Positions 17,216 through 24,385 of a DNA stretch of 37,858 bases are shown one piece after another. The stretch is from Myxococcales bacterium (GTDB taxonomy: Bacteria > Myxococcota_A > Polyangia > GCA-2747355). Numbering within the stretch: the first letter of the stretch is position 1; every line of letters begins with the position of its first letter. Location of the stretch: NCBI GenBank assembly GCA_020431405.1, contig JAGQIK010000359.1:1-37858 (forward strand), read 5' to 3'. The position numbers and the translations under genes are program-made. The notes under the pieces are model-generated. The model ran no database searches, was not told the origin of the DNA, and saw only the letters and a list, made by a program, of their open reading frames with translations.

Positions 17216-17839
17216 ATGTTCTTCGAGGCTGGCGTCGCGTTGTGCGTGGGAGGTATCTATGCCGGCAGCAAGCTCGTGGAGTGGATCCGCGATCCTCGCC
17301 GCGCGCTGATCGGCCTCGAGCGCACCCGGCTTTGCGACGCGCGCGACGGCGAGCAAATCGCATGTGTTGGCGTCATACGGCGCGCGCCGTTCGTCGCGGA
17401 GCTGTTCGCTGCACCGGTGAGCGGGCGCAGCTGCGTAGGCTGGTCGATCAAGGCAGTGGCTGGCTGGCCGCTTGGCGAGGACCTCCGCACCGGCGTGTTG
17501 CAGGACTTCGTGCTCGATGACGGCAGCGGCGACGTCGCTCTCGTGCGCGGCGCAACCGATTGGACGCTGCTCGCGGCCGATCACGAGTCCGCGAACCACG
17601 ACGAGGCCAATTTCCAAGAGAAGACCTACGAGCTGCTGTGGCAGCTTGGCCTCGAGCCGACGCACAGGAACTTCTCGCGCGTGGAAGAGGCGGTCCTCGA
17701 GGAGGGGGAGCGCGCGATGATCGTGGCGACGGTATCCCGCGCGCCAGACGTCTATCGTACCGGGGCCTGGCAGCTCGAGCTCGTCGCGGCTGACGGCGGG
17801 CTTCGCGTCAGCGACGACGCACGCGTCGTTGCGGACTAG
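17216..17839 (+). CDS. GIDE/MULAN-like domain membrane protein
   Basis: A 207-residue protein with one N-terminal hydrophobic segment (about 3-23). A beta-rich domain follows the pattern of bacterial homologues of the GIDE domain known from mitochondrial E3 ligases. The pattern is RTRLCDARDGEQIACVGVIRR, then APVSGRSCVGW, then DFVLDDGSGDVALV, then an E-x-VLEEGERAMIVATV segment. No RING domain is present. ATG 17216 has a strong GGGAGGAG site upstream. The 3' end overlaps the convergent FliI-like gene by 4 bp: both stops lie in the palindrome CTAG. The function of the bacterial versions is not known to me. Confidence 0.6.
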   Translation: MFFEAGVALCVGGIYAGSKLVEWIRDPRRALIGLERTRLCDARDGEQIACVGVIRRAPFVAELFAAPVSGRSCVGWSIKAVAGWPLGEDLRTGVLQDFVLDDGSGDVALVRGATDWTLLAADHESANHDEANFQEKTYELLWQLGLEPTHRNFSRVEEAVLEEGERAMIVATVSRAPDVYRTGAWQLELVAADGGLRVSDDARVVAD

Positions 17840-19185
17840 CGCATCAACTCGACGAGCCGTGCGCGCGCCTCGTCGAGCCGCGTCTGCTCGTCGGTGCGCT
17901 GCTGCAGGTAGGCGTTGACCGCGTCGATGCGCGCCAGCGCGTCGTCGACGCGCGCGTCGCTGCCGTGCTGGTAGGCGCCGAGCAGCACCAGATCGCGCTT
18001 GTCCTCGTAGGTCGCGAGCACCTGGCGCAGCTTGGTTGCCGCGGCGCGCTGCGCTTCGTCGGTGACGGCGGGCATCACGCGCGAGAGGCTCGCTAGCACG
18101 TCCACCGCCGGGAAGTGTCCGCGCTGCGCCAGCGTGCGGCTGAGCACGATGTGTCCGTCGAGGATGCCGCGCACCTCGTCGGCGATGGGCTCGTCCATGT
18201 CGCCGCCTTCGACGAGCACGGTGTAGATCGCGGTGATCGAGCCGCGCTCGGCGGTGCCTGTTCGTTCGAGCAGCCGCGGCAACTCGGCGAAGACGCTCGG
18301 CGGGAAGCCGCGCCGCGCGGGCGGCTCGCCGGCGGCGAGGCCCACCTCGCGCAGCGCGCGCGCGTAGCGCGTCACCGAGTCGAGCAGCAGCAGCACGCGC
18401 TTGCCTTCGTCGCGGAAACGCTCGGCGATGGCGGTGGCGGTAAGCGGCGACTTGAGCCGCACCAGCGGCGGGGCGTCGCTCGTGGCGCAGACCACCACCG
18501 AGCGCGCCAGGCCCTCGCCGAGCGACTCTTCGATGAACTCGCGCACCTCGCGGCCGCGCTCGCCGACGAGACACACCACCACCGCGTCGGCGTCGGCCGA
18601 GCGTGCGATCTGGCCCAGCAGCGTCGACTTGCCCACGCCCGAGCCGGCGAAGAGGCCGATGCGCTGTCCTTCGCCAGCGGTCAGAAGCCCGTCGATGACG
18701 CGCAGGCCGAGCGGCAACGGGCGCTCGATGCGCGCGCGCCGCAGCGGATCGGGCGCGCTGCGCGAGACCGGTGTTGGCTCGAGGCCCTGCGGCAACGGTC
18801 GGCCGTCGATAGGCTCGCCGAGCCCGTCGAGCACGCGGCCGAGCAGCTGCTCGCCCACGCCGACCTCGAGCGGGCCGCCGCTGGCTTCCACCAGCGAATC
18901 GGGACCCACGCCGGCCGTCTCGCCGAGCGGCATCAGCACCACCTGCTCGCCGGAAAACCCCACCACCTCGGCGCCGAGGGCTGACAGCCCGCTGCCGCGG
19001 GCGATCTCGACGCGGTCGCCGACGCGCACGCCGGGCATGGTGGCGCGCAGCACCAGACCCGTGAGGGCTGTGACGCGCCCGCGCACGGTCACCGGGCGAG
19101 CGCGCCCGAGCCGTGACAGCGCCCGATCGAGCGGGGGGCGATCAGCCTGTTGACCGGCGAGCGGCGGCCGCTTGCTGTCGCTCAC
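17836..19185 (-). CDS. fliI: Type III secretion / flagellar export ATPase (FliI/SctN family)
   Basis: A 449-residue ATPase of the usual family length. The N-terminal barrel is followed by Walker A GSGVGKST (181-188), the catalytic-Glu segment VGERGREVREF and Walker B LLLLLDS (264-270). The highly conserved run RYARALREVGLAAGEPPARR, DEPIADEVRGILDGHIVLSR and a helical C-terminal domain complete it. It would energise unfolding and release of substrates at a type III export gate. The start is GTG, overlapping the FliH-like stop as GTGA. No rod, ring, gate or chaperone gene is in the window, so it may serve a distant flagellar-type or injectisome-like apparatus. The symbol could equally be sctN; sequence alone does not decide. 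Confidence 0.93.
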   Translation of the reverse strand: MSDSKRPPLAGQQADRPPLDRALSRLGRARPVTVRGRVTALTGLVLRATMPGVRVGDRVEIARGSGLSALGAEVVGFSGEQVVLMPLGETAGVGPDSLVEASGGPLEVGVGEQLLGRVLDGLGEPIDGRPLPQGLEPTPVSRSAPDPLRRARIERPLPLGLRVIDGLLTAGEGQRIGLFAGSGVGKSTLLGQIARSADADAVVVCLVGERGREVREFIEESLGEGLARSVVVCATSDAPPLVRLKSPLTATAIAERFRDEGKRVLLLLDSVTRYARALREVGLAAGEPPARRGFPPSVFAELPRLLERTGTAERGSITAIYTVLVEGGDMDEPIADEVRGILDGHIVLSRTLAQRGHFPAVDVLASLSRVMPAVTDEAQRAAATKLRQVLATYEDKRDLVLLGAYQHGSDARVDDALARIDAVNAYLQQRTDEQTRLDEARARLVELMR

Positions 19186-19859
19186 GGCGCGTCCTCGATC
19201 AGCGTGCGTTCGATGACGGCGAGCTGGCTTTCGAGCCGGCCGTCGATCTCGCCCGCGTCGGTCTGCACCACACAGCCACCGGCTGCGATGCTGGCGTCGG
19301 CCTCGACGAGCAGCGCCTCGCTGTCAGCTAGCGCGGCGAGCCGCGGTGCCGCGTGCTGCACCACCGCGACGTCGCTCGGGTTGACACGCACGACCACGCG
19401 TCGCGCGGCGCCGGCCTCGCGCAGGCATTGCGCCACCACGTCCGCGACGAGCTGCGGCGAGAGCCCGAGCGCGCGGCCGAGCAGCTTCTCGGCGATAGCC
19501 ACGCCGAGGGCTGTCAGCTGCTGCTCGCTCTCTTCGAGCAGCTTCGCGCGCTCGGCGCGCGCCTTGACGGCGATGGCAGCGGCCTGCTCGCGCGCCTCGT
19601 CGACGAGGCGCGACGCGAGCACCGCGCCGTCCTCCTCGGCACGCTCGCGGATCACGTCAGCTTCGACGTGGGCGTCGTCGATCATGCTCTCGGCGCGCGC
19701 GCGCCGCTGCAGATCGCGCTGCTTGAGCACGCGTGTGCGTCGTCGCGAGAGCGGCGCGACGTTCGCATCGGGGCGACCGGCGTCAGCTTCGACGTCACGG
19801 CTGACTGGCGGCGGCGGAAGCTCCGAGCCGCGGATGATGCGGCCGCGCCGCTCGCTCAT
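19182..19859 (-). CDS. fliH: FliH/SctL-like stator protein of the export ATPase
   Basis: A 225-residue protein with an Arg-rich N-terminus and a long Ala/Glu/Arg coiled coil (about 45-120). The C-terminal globular part has GVAIAEKLLGRALGLSPQLV, then RVVVRVNPSDV and EADASIAAGGCVVQTDAGEIDGRLESQL. The final stretch, with the GG turn and the DxxxDxRLxxQL ending, is the hallmark of FliH/SctL and V-ATPase E-like stators. It would tether and regulate the ATPase encoded immediately downstream. It overlaps both neighbours by 4 bp (ATGA and GTGA), implying coupled synthesis. Confidence 0.88.
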   Translation of the reverse strand: MSERRGRIIRGSELPPPPVSRDVEADAGRPDANVAPLSRRRTRVLKQRDLQRRARAESMIDDAHVEADVIRERAEEDGAVLASRLVDEAREQAAAIAVKARAERAKLLEESEQQLTALGVAIAEKLLGRALGLSPQLVADVVAQCLREAGAARRVVVRVNPSDVAVVQHAAPRLAALADSEALLVEADASIAAGGCVVQTDAGEIDGRLESQLAVIERTLIEDAP

Positions 19860-20197
19860 CTCGGGTCCTCCGCGCGGGCGCTGGCGTGCAGCAGACGCGC
19901 CAGTCGCCAGCGCGTGTGCGCGTCGAGCCCGTCGAGCCGCGCCAGCGCGGTGCTAAGCCACGGCGGACGCGTACCAGCGCGCTCGAGGCCATCGGGCAGC
20001 GGCGAGAGGACCGCCTCGGTCAGCGCGCTCGCCGCGGCTCGCCGGCGTTCGCGCGGAAGCTCGCGCAGCCTCGCGAGCGCGGTGCGCGCGCGTTCGGCGG
20101 CCTCGCCGGCGACATGCTGCAGCCGCTCTCCGGCGTCGTCGCCCGACAGCACGGCGCCGAGCATCAGACCGCGCTCGAGCGGTCCGAGGGTGCTCAT
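19856..20197 (-). CDS. Small helical protein in the fliG position
   Basis: A 113-residue, Ala/Arg/Leu-rich, all-helical protein with no signal peptide. I do not recognise it firmly. The N-terminal pattern PLERGLMLGAVLSGDDAGERL loosely resembles the opening of FliG (activation of small helices with a G-x-x-x-A turn), and it lies directly before fliH and fliI, where fliG stands in flagellar operons. At 113 residues it is far shorter than FliG and has no recognisable C-terminal motor domain. Its ATG overlaps the coaD stop and its stop overlaps the fliH start, each by 4 bp, so it is very likely translated. A chaperone or regulator of the ATPase pair is an alternative. Confidence 0.6.
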   Translation of the reverse strand: MSTLGPLERGLMLGAVLSGDDAGERLQHVAGEAAERARTALARLRELPRERRRAAASALTEAVLSPLPDGLERAGTRPPWLSTALARLDGLDAHTRWRLARLLHASARAEDPR

Positions 20198-20676
20198 CGC
20201 GCGAGCTTCGCGAGCAGCGCCTCGCGCACGGCGTCGGGCACAAACTCCGACACGTCGCCATCGAAGCGCGCCACTTCTTTGACCAGGCTCGAGCTGACGT
20301 AGAAGTTGCTCTCGTCGGTCATCAGAAAGATCGTATCCACCGAAGGCTCGAGCCGGCGGTTCATCAACGCGAGCTGAAACTCGTACTCGAAGTCGGCGAC
20401 GGCGCGCAAGCCGCGCACGATGCTGCGCGCACCGCGCCTGCGGGCGTAGTCGATGAGCAAGCCCTCGAAGACATCGACCTCGACCTTGTCGTTGTCGCCG
20501 ATCACGGTGCGCAGCAGGTCGGCGCGCTCGTCCGGCGTGAACAGCCCCTGCTTGTTGACGTTGTGTGCGATGGCGACAACCACGCGGTCGAACAGCATCG
20601 TCGCGCGCTGTAAGATGTCGAGGTGCCCGTTGGTCACGGGGTCGAACGAGCCGGGGTAGATTGCCAACGTCTGCAT
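20194..20676 (-). CDS. coaD: Phosphopantetheine adenylyltransferase
   Basis: A 160-residue enzyme of standard length that transfers AMP from ATP to 4'-phosphopantetheine, the penultimate step of coenzyme A synthesis, in the cytoplasm. The nucleotidyltransferase signature GSFDPVTNGHLDI, IVRGLRAVADFEYEFQLALMNR and the SSS-x-VKE segment near the C-terminus are all present. AGGAGAG precedes the ATG and overlaps the end of rsmD, 11 bp away. The rsmD-coaD pairing is common in bacteria; the attachment of export-ATPase genes downstream is not. Confidence 0.97.
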   Translation of the reverse strand: MQTLAIYPGSFDPVTNGHLDILQRATMLFDRVVVAIAHNVNKQGLFTPDERADLLRTVIGDNDKVEVDVFEGLLIDYARRRGARSIVRGLRAVADFEYEFQLALMNRRLEPSVDTIFLMTDESNFYVSSSLVKEVARFDGDVSEFVPDAVREALLAKLAR

Positions 20677-20687
20677 CGCGCGCTCTC

Positions 20688-21284
20688 CTAATCCTCGTCT
20701 TCGTCGCGTGGCATCGGTTCGTCGGTCAGCGCCATGGGTTCATACACCGACACGACTGTGTCGCCGTAGCGGCGCAGCACCACGCGCTGCAGCGGCGCCG
20801 CGAGCTCGGGGCTCTCGGTGCGAACGCTGTGCTCGACCACCAGCAGCCCGTCGTCCGCCACCACACCGGCGTCCGCGATGCGCGTGAGCAGCGGCAGCAG
20901 CGGCTCGTCATAGGGCGGGTCGGCGAGCACGAGGTCGAAGCGTCTGCCCGCCTCGGCGAGCCGCGCGAGGGCGCTCTCGACGCGCTGGCGCGAGACCTCG
21001 ACGCGTGCGGCGAATCCGAGCGTCTCGGCGTTCTTCGCGATCACACGCGCGCAGCCGTTGTCGCTGTCGACGAGCAGCGCGCGCTCGGCGCCGCGCGAGA
21101 TCGACTCCAGCGCCAACGCGCCGCTGCCGGCGAAGAGATCGAGCACGCGCGCGCTCGCGAGGTCGAGGCGCGAAGCGATCATCGAGAACATGCCCTCGCG
21201 CACGCGATCGGTGGTCGGCTTGGTGCGCGTGCCGCGCGGCGCCGTGAGCGGCCGTCCGCGCGCCTGTCCGCCGATGATGCGCAT
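20688..21284 (-). CDS. rsmD: 16S rRNA (guanine966-N2)-methyltransferase
   Basis: A 198-residue SAM-dependent methyltransferase. MRIIGGQARGRPL, the KPTTDRVREGMFSMI block, the SAM motif DLFAGSGALALESISRGA and the catalytic DPPYDEPL motif identify RsmD, which methylates G966 of 16S rRNA during 30S assembly. The C-terminus has a short acidic tail. It is the first gene of the minus-strand operon running through fliI. A TTGACC sequence (positions 21322 to 21317 on the minus strand) could be its -35, with only a weak -10 near 21298. Confidence 0.95.
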   Translation of the reverse strand: MRIIGGQARGRPLTAPRGTRTKPTTDRVREGMFSMIASRLDLASARVLDLFAGSGALALESISRGAERALLVDSDNGCARVIAKNAETLGFAARVEVSRQRVESALARLAEAGRRFDLVLADPPYDEPLLPLLTRIADAGVVADDGLLVVEHSVRTESPELAAPLQRVVLRRYGDTVVSVYEPMALTDEPMPRDEDED

Positions 21285-21307
21285 TGTCTGACAGCATGCG
21301 CCAGACA
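21285..21307. promoter_or_regulatory. Inverted repeat abutting the rsmD start
   Basis: TGTCTG at 21285-21290 and CAGACA at 21302-21307 are inverted copies separated by 11 bases. The repeat lies immediately upstream of the rsmD start codon. It could be an operator or a hairpin in the 5' untranslated region controlling the whole operon. Confidence 0.3.
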
Positions 21308-21360
21308 GATCGGGTCGGTCAAATGCGGCCTGGGGCCTCGAACATCCCCGGTTCGAGCTC

Positions 21361-21394
21361 GGGCCTCGGGCCTCGGGCCTCGGGCCTCGGGCCT
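21361..21394 (+). repeat. Heptanucleotide tandem array, left copy
   Basis: Four full copies and one six-base copy of GGGCCTC stand in tandem in the rsmD/pilZ-like divergent gap. The reverse-complement array is at 21891-21918. Each unit contains GGCC, so local hairpins are possible. Confidence 0.9.
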
Positions 21395-21474
21395 GTCGGG
21401 TTTTGCCTTGAATCGCGCGTCGCGCGCAGGGTAGGTTGCGAGCGTTCCGAACAACTCATGACGAGGGAAGCCGC

Positions 21475-21873
21475 GTGCGCAACCAGCTGATCGTCGACCT
21501 CGATGTCGACGCCGCCTGCGAAGAGACGTTCGTCTTCTTCTACATGGGCGATGCTGCGCCGATCGCGCAGCGCACGTTCGGAATCTTCGTTCGCAGCGCG
21601 CAGCCCGAGCCAGAGGGCACCCGCGTGCGCCTCACGCTGCGACGCGGAAGCGCGCCGCCTTTGTTCCTCACAGGGCGTGTCGTGTGGGTCAACCCTTTCC
21701 GTCCCGGTGACGTTACGAGCATCACGCCGGGCATGGGCATCGAGCTCCTCGCCGCCGACCGGCACGAGCGCCAGCGCTTGCTGCGCAGTGTCCGCAAGTT
21801 GGCCTACCTCGACCTCGCTTGGCCGCAGGCCACCACGCCAGCAGATTCGATCCTGCCGTCGACGATCAACTAG
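21475..21873 (+). CDS. PilZ-like domain protein (TIGR02266 type)
   Basis: A small protein of about 132 residues. The middle and C-terminal part follow the PilZ-like domain expanded in Myxococcus relatives: FLTGRVVWVNPFRPGD and then ITPGMGIELL. The N-terminus has no RxxxR c-di-GMP binding motif, so binding of the nucleotide is uncertain. I chose GTG 21475 because AGGGAAG lies about five bases upstream; a TTG at 21436 would add 13 residues. The gene stands alone, between inverted heptamer arrays, divergent from rsmD and convergent with the ArnT-like gene. Confidence 0.75.
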   Translation: MRNQLIVDLDVDAACEETFVFFYMGDAAPIAQRTFGIFVRSAQPEPEGTRVRLTLRRGSAPPLFLTGRVVWVNPFRPGDVTSITPGMGIELLAADRHERQRLLRSVRKLAYLDLAWPQATTPADSILPSTIN

Positions 21874-21890
21874 CGCTGTCCGCGATGCCG

Positions 21891-21918
21891 AGGCCCGAGG
21901 CCCGAGGCCCGAGGCCCG
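21891..21918 (-). repeat. Heptanucleotide tandem array, right inverted copy
   Basis: Four copies of AGGCCCG in tandem, followed by a degenerate unit AGGTCGG. It is the reverse complement of the array at 21361-21394. It fills most of the 62-bp gap between the convergent pilZ-like and ArnT-like stops, where it may act as a termination structure. Confidence 0.9.
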
Positions 21919-21935
21919 AGGTCGGAGCTTGCCCG

Positions 21936-24242
21936 CTAGCGTACGCGCAGGTTGCCGAGGATCGCGCGGTTGTGGCGGTCCTTCGGTCCCTTGAGGACCT
22001 TCAGCCGCGTCGAGCCGCGCCAGAAGCCCATATAGATCTTGTAGCGACCCGAGGGCGTCGTCAGCAGCGGGATCTCGACGTCGTGCGGATCGATGATGTA
22101 GTCGCCGGGCAGCCAGTACTGCGTCGGGTACTTGCCGCCGAGCGGGTCGTGATCGCCGTGGAAGCGATGCGCGGGCTGATCGAAGTGAATGAAGATCTTG
22201 TAGCCGGCGGGCACGCGCGACTGCACGTGGAAGTAGAGCTTGATGCGGAATTTTCCGCCGCGCGAGACGGTGCGGTCGAGGTCGAAGCCGATCAGCTTGA
22301 CGCGGTTCTCGAAGTTGATCTCGAGCTTGTGTTGCGGATTGGGGCGCTTGTTGAGCACCAGCCGGCGCAGCGGGTTGAGGTCCTTGTTGCAGCTGCCGGT
22401 GAGCTTGTTGCTGAGGATCAGATAGTGCGAGTTGCGGTCGTCGAGGACGTGGTACGGCACCTTCTGCTTGCGGGCTGCCTGATCGAGCGAGCCGAGCTGT
22501 GAGGAGGGCACCAGCACGAAGACGCGCTTGCTGCCGTTGAGCAGCTTGAACAGCTGCTGGCGGCCGCGCACCTGGTCGACCTGGCCGTTGTTGTAGTAGG
22601 CCGCGCCGCGCCCCGAGACCATGTACTGCGCCAGCCGCTCGCCCTGCGACTTGCAGCGGTGGTAGGTCATGAAGAGCGCTTTGTTGGACATGTGCAGGCT
22701 CAGCTGCGGCGTGAGCCACAGGCTGCACCAGGCGGCGAAGATCAGCGCCAGCGTCGCGCCAGCGATCCAGAAGTTGCGGTCGCGCGGGCCGGCGAGGTAG
22801 CGCACGAAGTTGCCGATGTGCGTGAAGATGCCGATGGCGCCGTTGACGATGCTGAGGCTGACCTCAGCGAGCCAGCGGAACGGCCGCCACCACTTGCTCG
22901 CCGTCTCGCTGATCACGAAGGCGCGCTGCACCGGGCGCTCCGGCGCGCCGCGCAGCGCGAAGAAGAGCATCAGCGTCATGCCGAGGCCGATCAGGCGGAT
23001 GGCGACCTTGATCTTGAGGTCCACCGGATACTTGGCGTGCTCGATGAGGTGACTGAACGCCAGCGAGCGCGGCGCCATGTAGAAGTCTTGCTGCAGCACG
23101 AGGATCAGCCCCGCCGCGGCGAGCCCCCACAGCCCGTGTCGCGCGTCGCTGCGCCAGGCTTCGTAGGCGAACAGGCCCACGGCTACGCTGAGCAGCGGCA
23201 GCGCGGGGTAGCGCACCTTGCCCAGGTAGGCGACCCACAGCGCGGCCGTGAAGTAGCCGATGGTACAGACCAGCAGCAGCACCAGCTTGGGGAACGCGTC
23301 GCGTCGCCGGCCCTCGGCGCCGCTGCGCTGCGCCCACAGGAAGGCCGTCAGCGCGATGGGGACCAGCGCGAACCAAGGGAAAAGGCCCCAGCCCACGTCG
23401 CGCATCGGCTCTTCGAAGGTCGGGGGCAGGGCCAGCTTGCGGTAGGCGGCGCCGAGCAGCAGGAACTTGCTGTGCGCCAGCGTCATCATGGCGACGACGA
23501 TCACGGCTGCCACCGCGACGAGCGCGATGGCGAGCGGCTTGTAGATCGCCGGCATGGTCTCGCCCAGCGTCTGGCCAACCTTGATGTCGTCGCCGTCGCT
23601 GGCCGCCCAGACGCCGGCTTCGTCGGACTTGTGCTCGAGCTTCCAGCACAGCGCCACGGCGAGCCCCACGCTGAGCAGCGGCAGGGCCGTGCCGAGCATC
23701 AGACCCTTGGCGAGGAAGCCGAGCGCCAGCCCGGCGGCGCCGATGCCGAGGTCGAGGCGCGAGCGCTTGCCGCTGGCGGGCCACAGATAGGCGGCCAAAC
23801 CGCCGATGGCCGCCAGCAAGCAGGTGTAATAGACCATGTCGCTCGCCAGCTGCCGCGCCTGGAATATAAAGGCCGGCGTGGTGGCGAGCACGAAGGCAGC
23901 GGTAAGGCCGCCCTTTTCGTCGAGTAAGCGTTCGCCCACGCGAAACGCCAGCAGCAGCGCCAGCAGCGCGCAGAGCGCCAGCGGGAGGCGGCCGGCGAGC
24001 TCGTTGACACCCAGCAGCTTGAATCCGGTGGCCACCAGCCACACGTAAAGCGGCGGTCGAGGCGTGTAGCGGCCGTTGACCGTGACGTCGGCGTAGGTGC
24101 CCTTGGTCGCCACCTCGCGGGCGACGTCGGCCTGGCGGATCTCGGCCGGGTCCCACAGGCCGTATTGGCCCAGCATGGGGAGCAGCAGCAGCGCGCCGAG
24201 CGCGATGACCCAGGCCCAGCGCGGGATCTTGTTGAGCGCCAT
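21936..24242 (-). CDS. ArnT/PMT-type membrane glycosyltransferase (GT39/GT83-like)
   Basis: A 768-residue polytopic protein with about 12 hydrophobic segments, then a soluble C-terminal region of about 200 residues. After the first membrane helix, GLWDPAEIRQADVAREVATKG carries the acidic pair (Asp31, Glu34) used in this superfamily to bind the lipid-linked sugar. YTPRPPLYVWL and the loop RQLASDMVYY also fit ArnT-like enzymes. It would move a sugar from a polyprenyl phosphate carrier to lipid A, protein or another envelope acceptor on the periplasmic face. The C-terminal part is beta-rich and longer than in ArnT. The divergent flavoprotein and GT2 genes could supply or charge the donor. ATG 24242 gives a sensible N-terminus. 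Confidence 0.85.
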   Translation of the reverse strand: MALNKIPRWAWVIALGALLLLPMLGQYGLWDPAEIRQADVAREVATKGTYADVTVNGRYTPRPPLYVWLVATGFKLLGVNELAGRLPLALCALLALLLAFRVGERLLDEKGGLTAAFVLATTPAFIFQARQLASDMVYYTCLLAAIGGLAAYLWPASGKRSRLDLGIGAAGLALGFLAKGLMLGTALPLLSVGLAVALCWKLEHKSDEAGVWAASDGDDIKVGQTLGETMPAIYKPLAIALVAVAAVIVVAMMTLAHSKFLLLGAAYRKLALPPTFEEPMRDVGWGLFPWFALVPIALTAFLWAQRSGAEGRRRDAFPKLVLLLVCTIGYFTAALWVAYLGKVRYPALPLLSVAVGLFAYEAWRSDARHGLWGLAAAGLILVLQQDFYMAPRSLAFSHLIEHAKYPVDLKIKVAIRLIGLGMTLMLFFALRGAPERPVQRAFVISETASKWWRPFRWLAEVSLSIVNGAIGIFTHIGNFVRYLAGPRDRNFWIAGATLALIFAAWCSLWLTPQLSLHMSNKALFMTYHRCKSQGERLAQYMVSGRGAAYYNNGQVDQVRGRQQLFKLLNGSKRVFVLVPSSQLGSLDQAARKQKVPYHVLDDRNSHYLILSNKLTGSCNKDLNPLRRLVLNKRPNPQHKLEINFENRVKLIGFDLDRTVSRGGKFRIKLYFHVQSRVPAGYKIFIHFDQPAHRFHGDHDPLGGKYPTQYWLPGDYIIDPHDVEIPLLTTPSGRYKIYMGFWRGSTRLKVLKGPKDRHNRAILGNLRVR

Positions 24243-24312
24243 CAGTGTTCTTGTTAACGGGGCGCTAAGCCCATCTATGCCCTCGCCGTTCGCGAAGGCG
24301 GGGCGGAATGTA

Positions 24313-24335
24313 GCGACACCACTTGCGACACGCAA
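24313..24335. promoter_or_regulatory. Direct and inverted repeat in the divergent promoter region
   Basis: GCGACAC occurs twice with a 12-bp period (24313-24319 and 24325-24331), and the second copy lies inside the dyad TTGCG-ACA-CGCAA (24323-24335). It sits midway between the ArnT-like and flavoprotein starts. A regulator site controlling both directions is plausible. Confidence 0.3.
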
Positions 24336-24385
24336 CGGTTTTCACGGCCTGGAATCACCCCTAGGCCTGTGTTAACTAACGGCCA

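Noticed and set aside
21340-21360. GGTTCGAGCTC resembling a tRNA T-arm
   Set aside because: No acceptor stem, anticodon arm or CCA partner can be folded around it; it lies next to the heptamer array.
22659-23927. Plus-strand open frame of 422 codons
   Set aside because: Antisense to the ArnT-like membrane protein; its translation is charged and repetitive with no motif.
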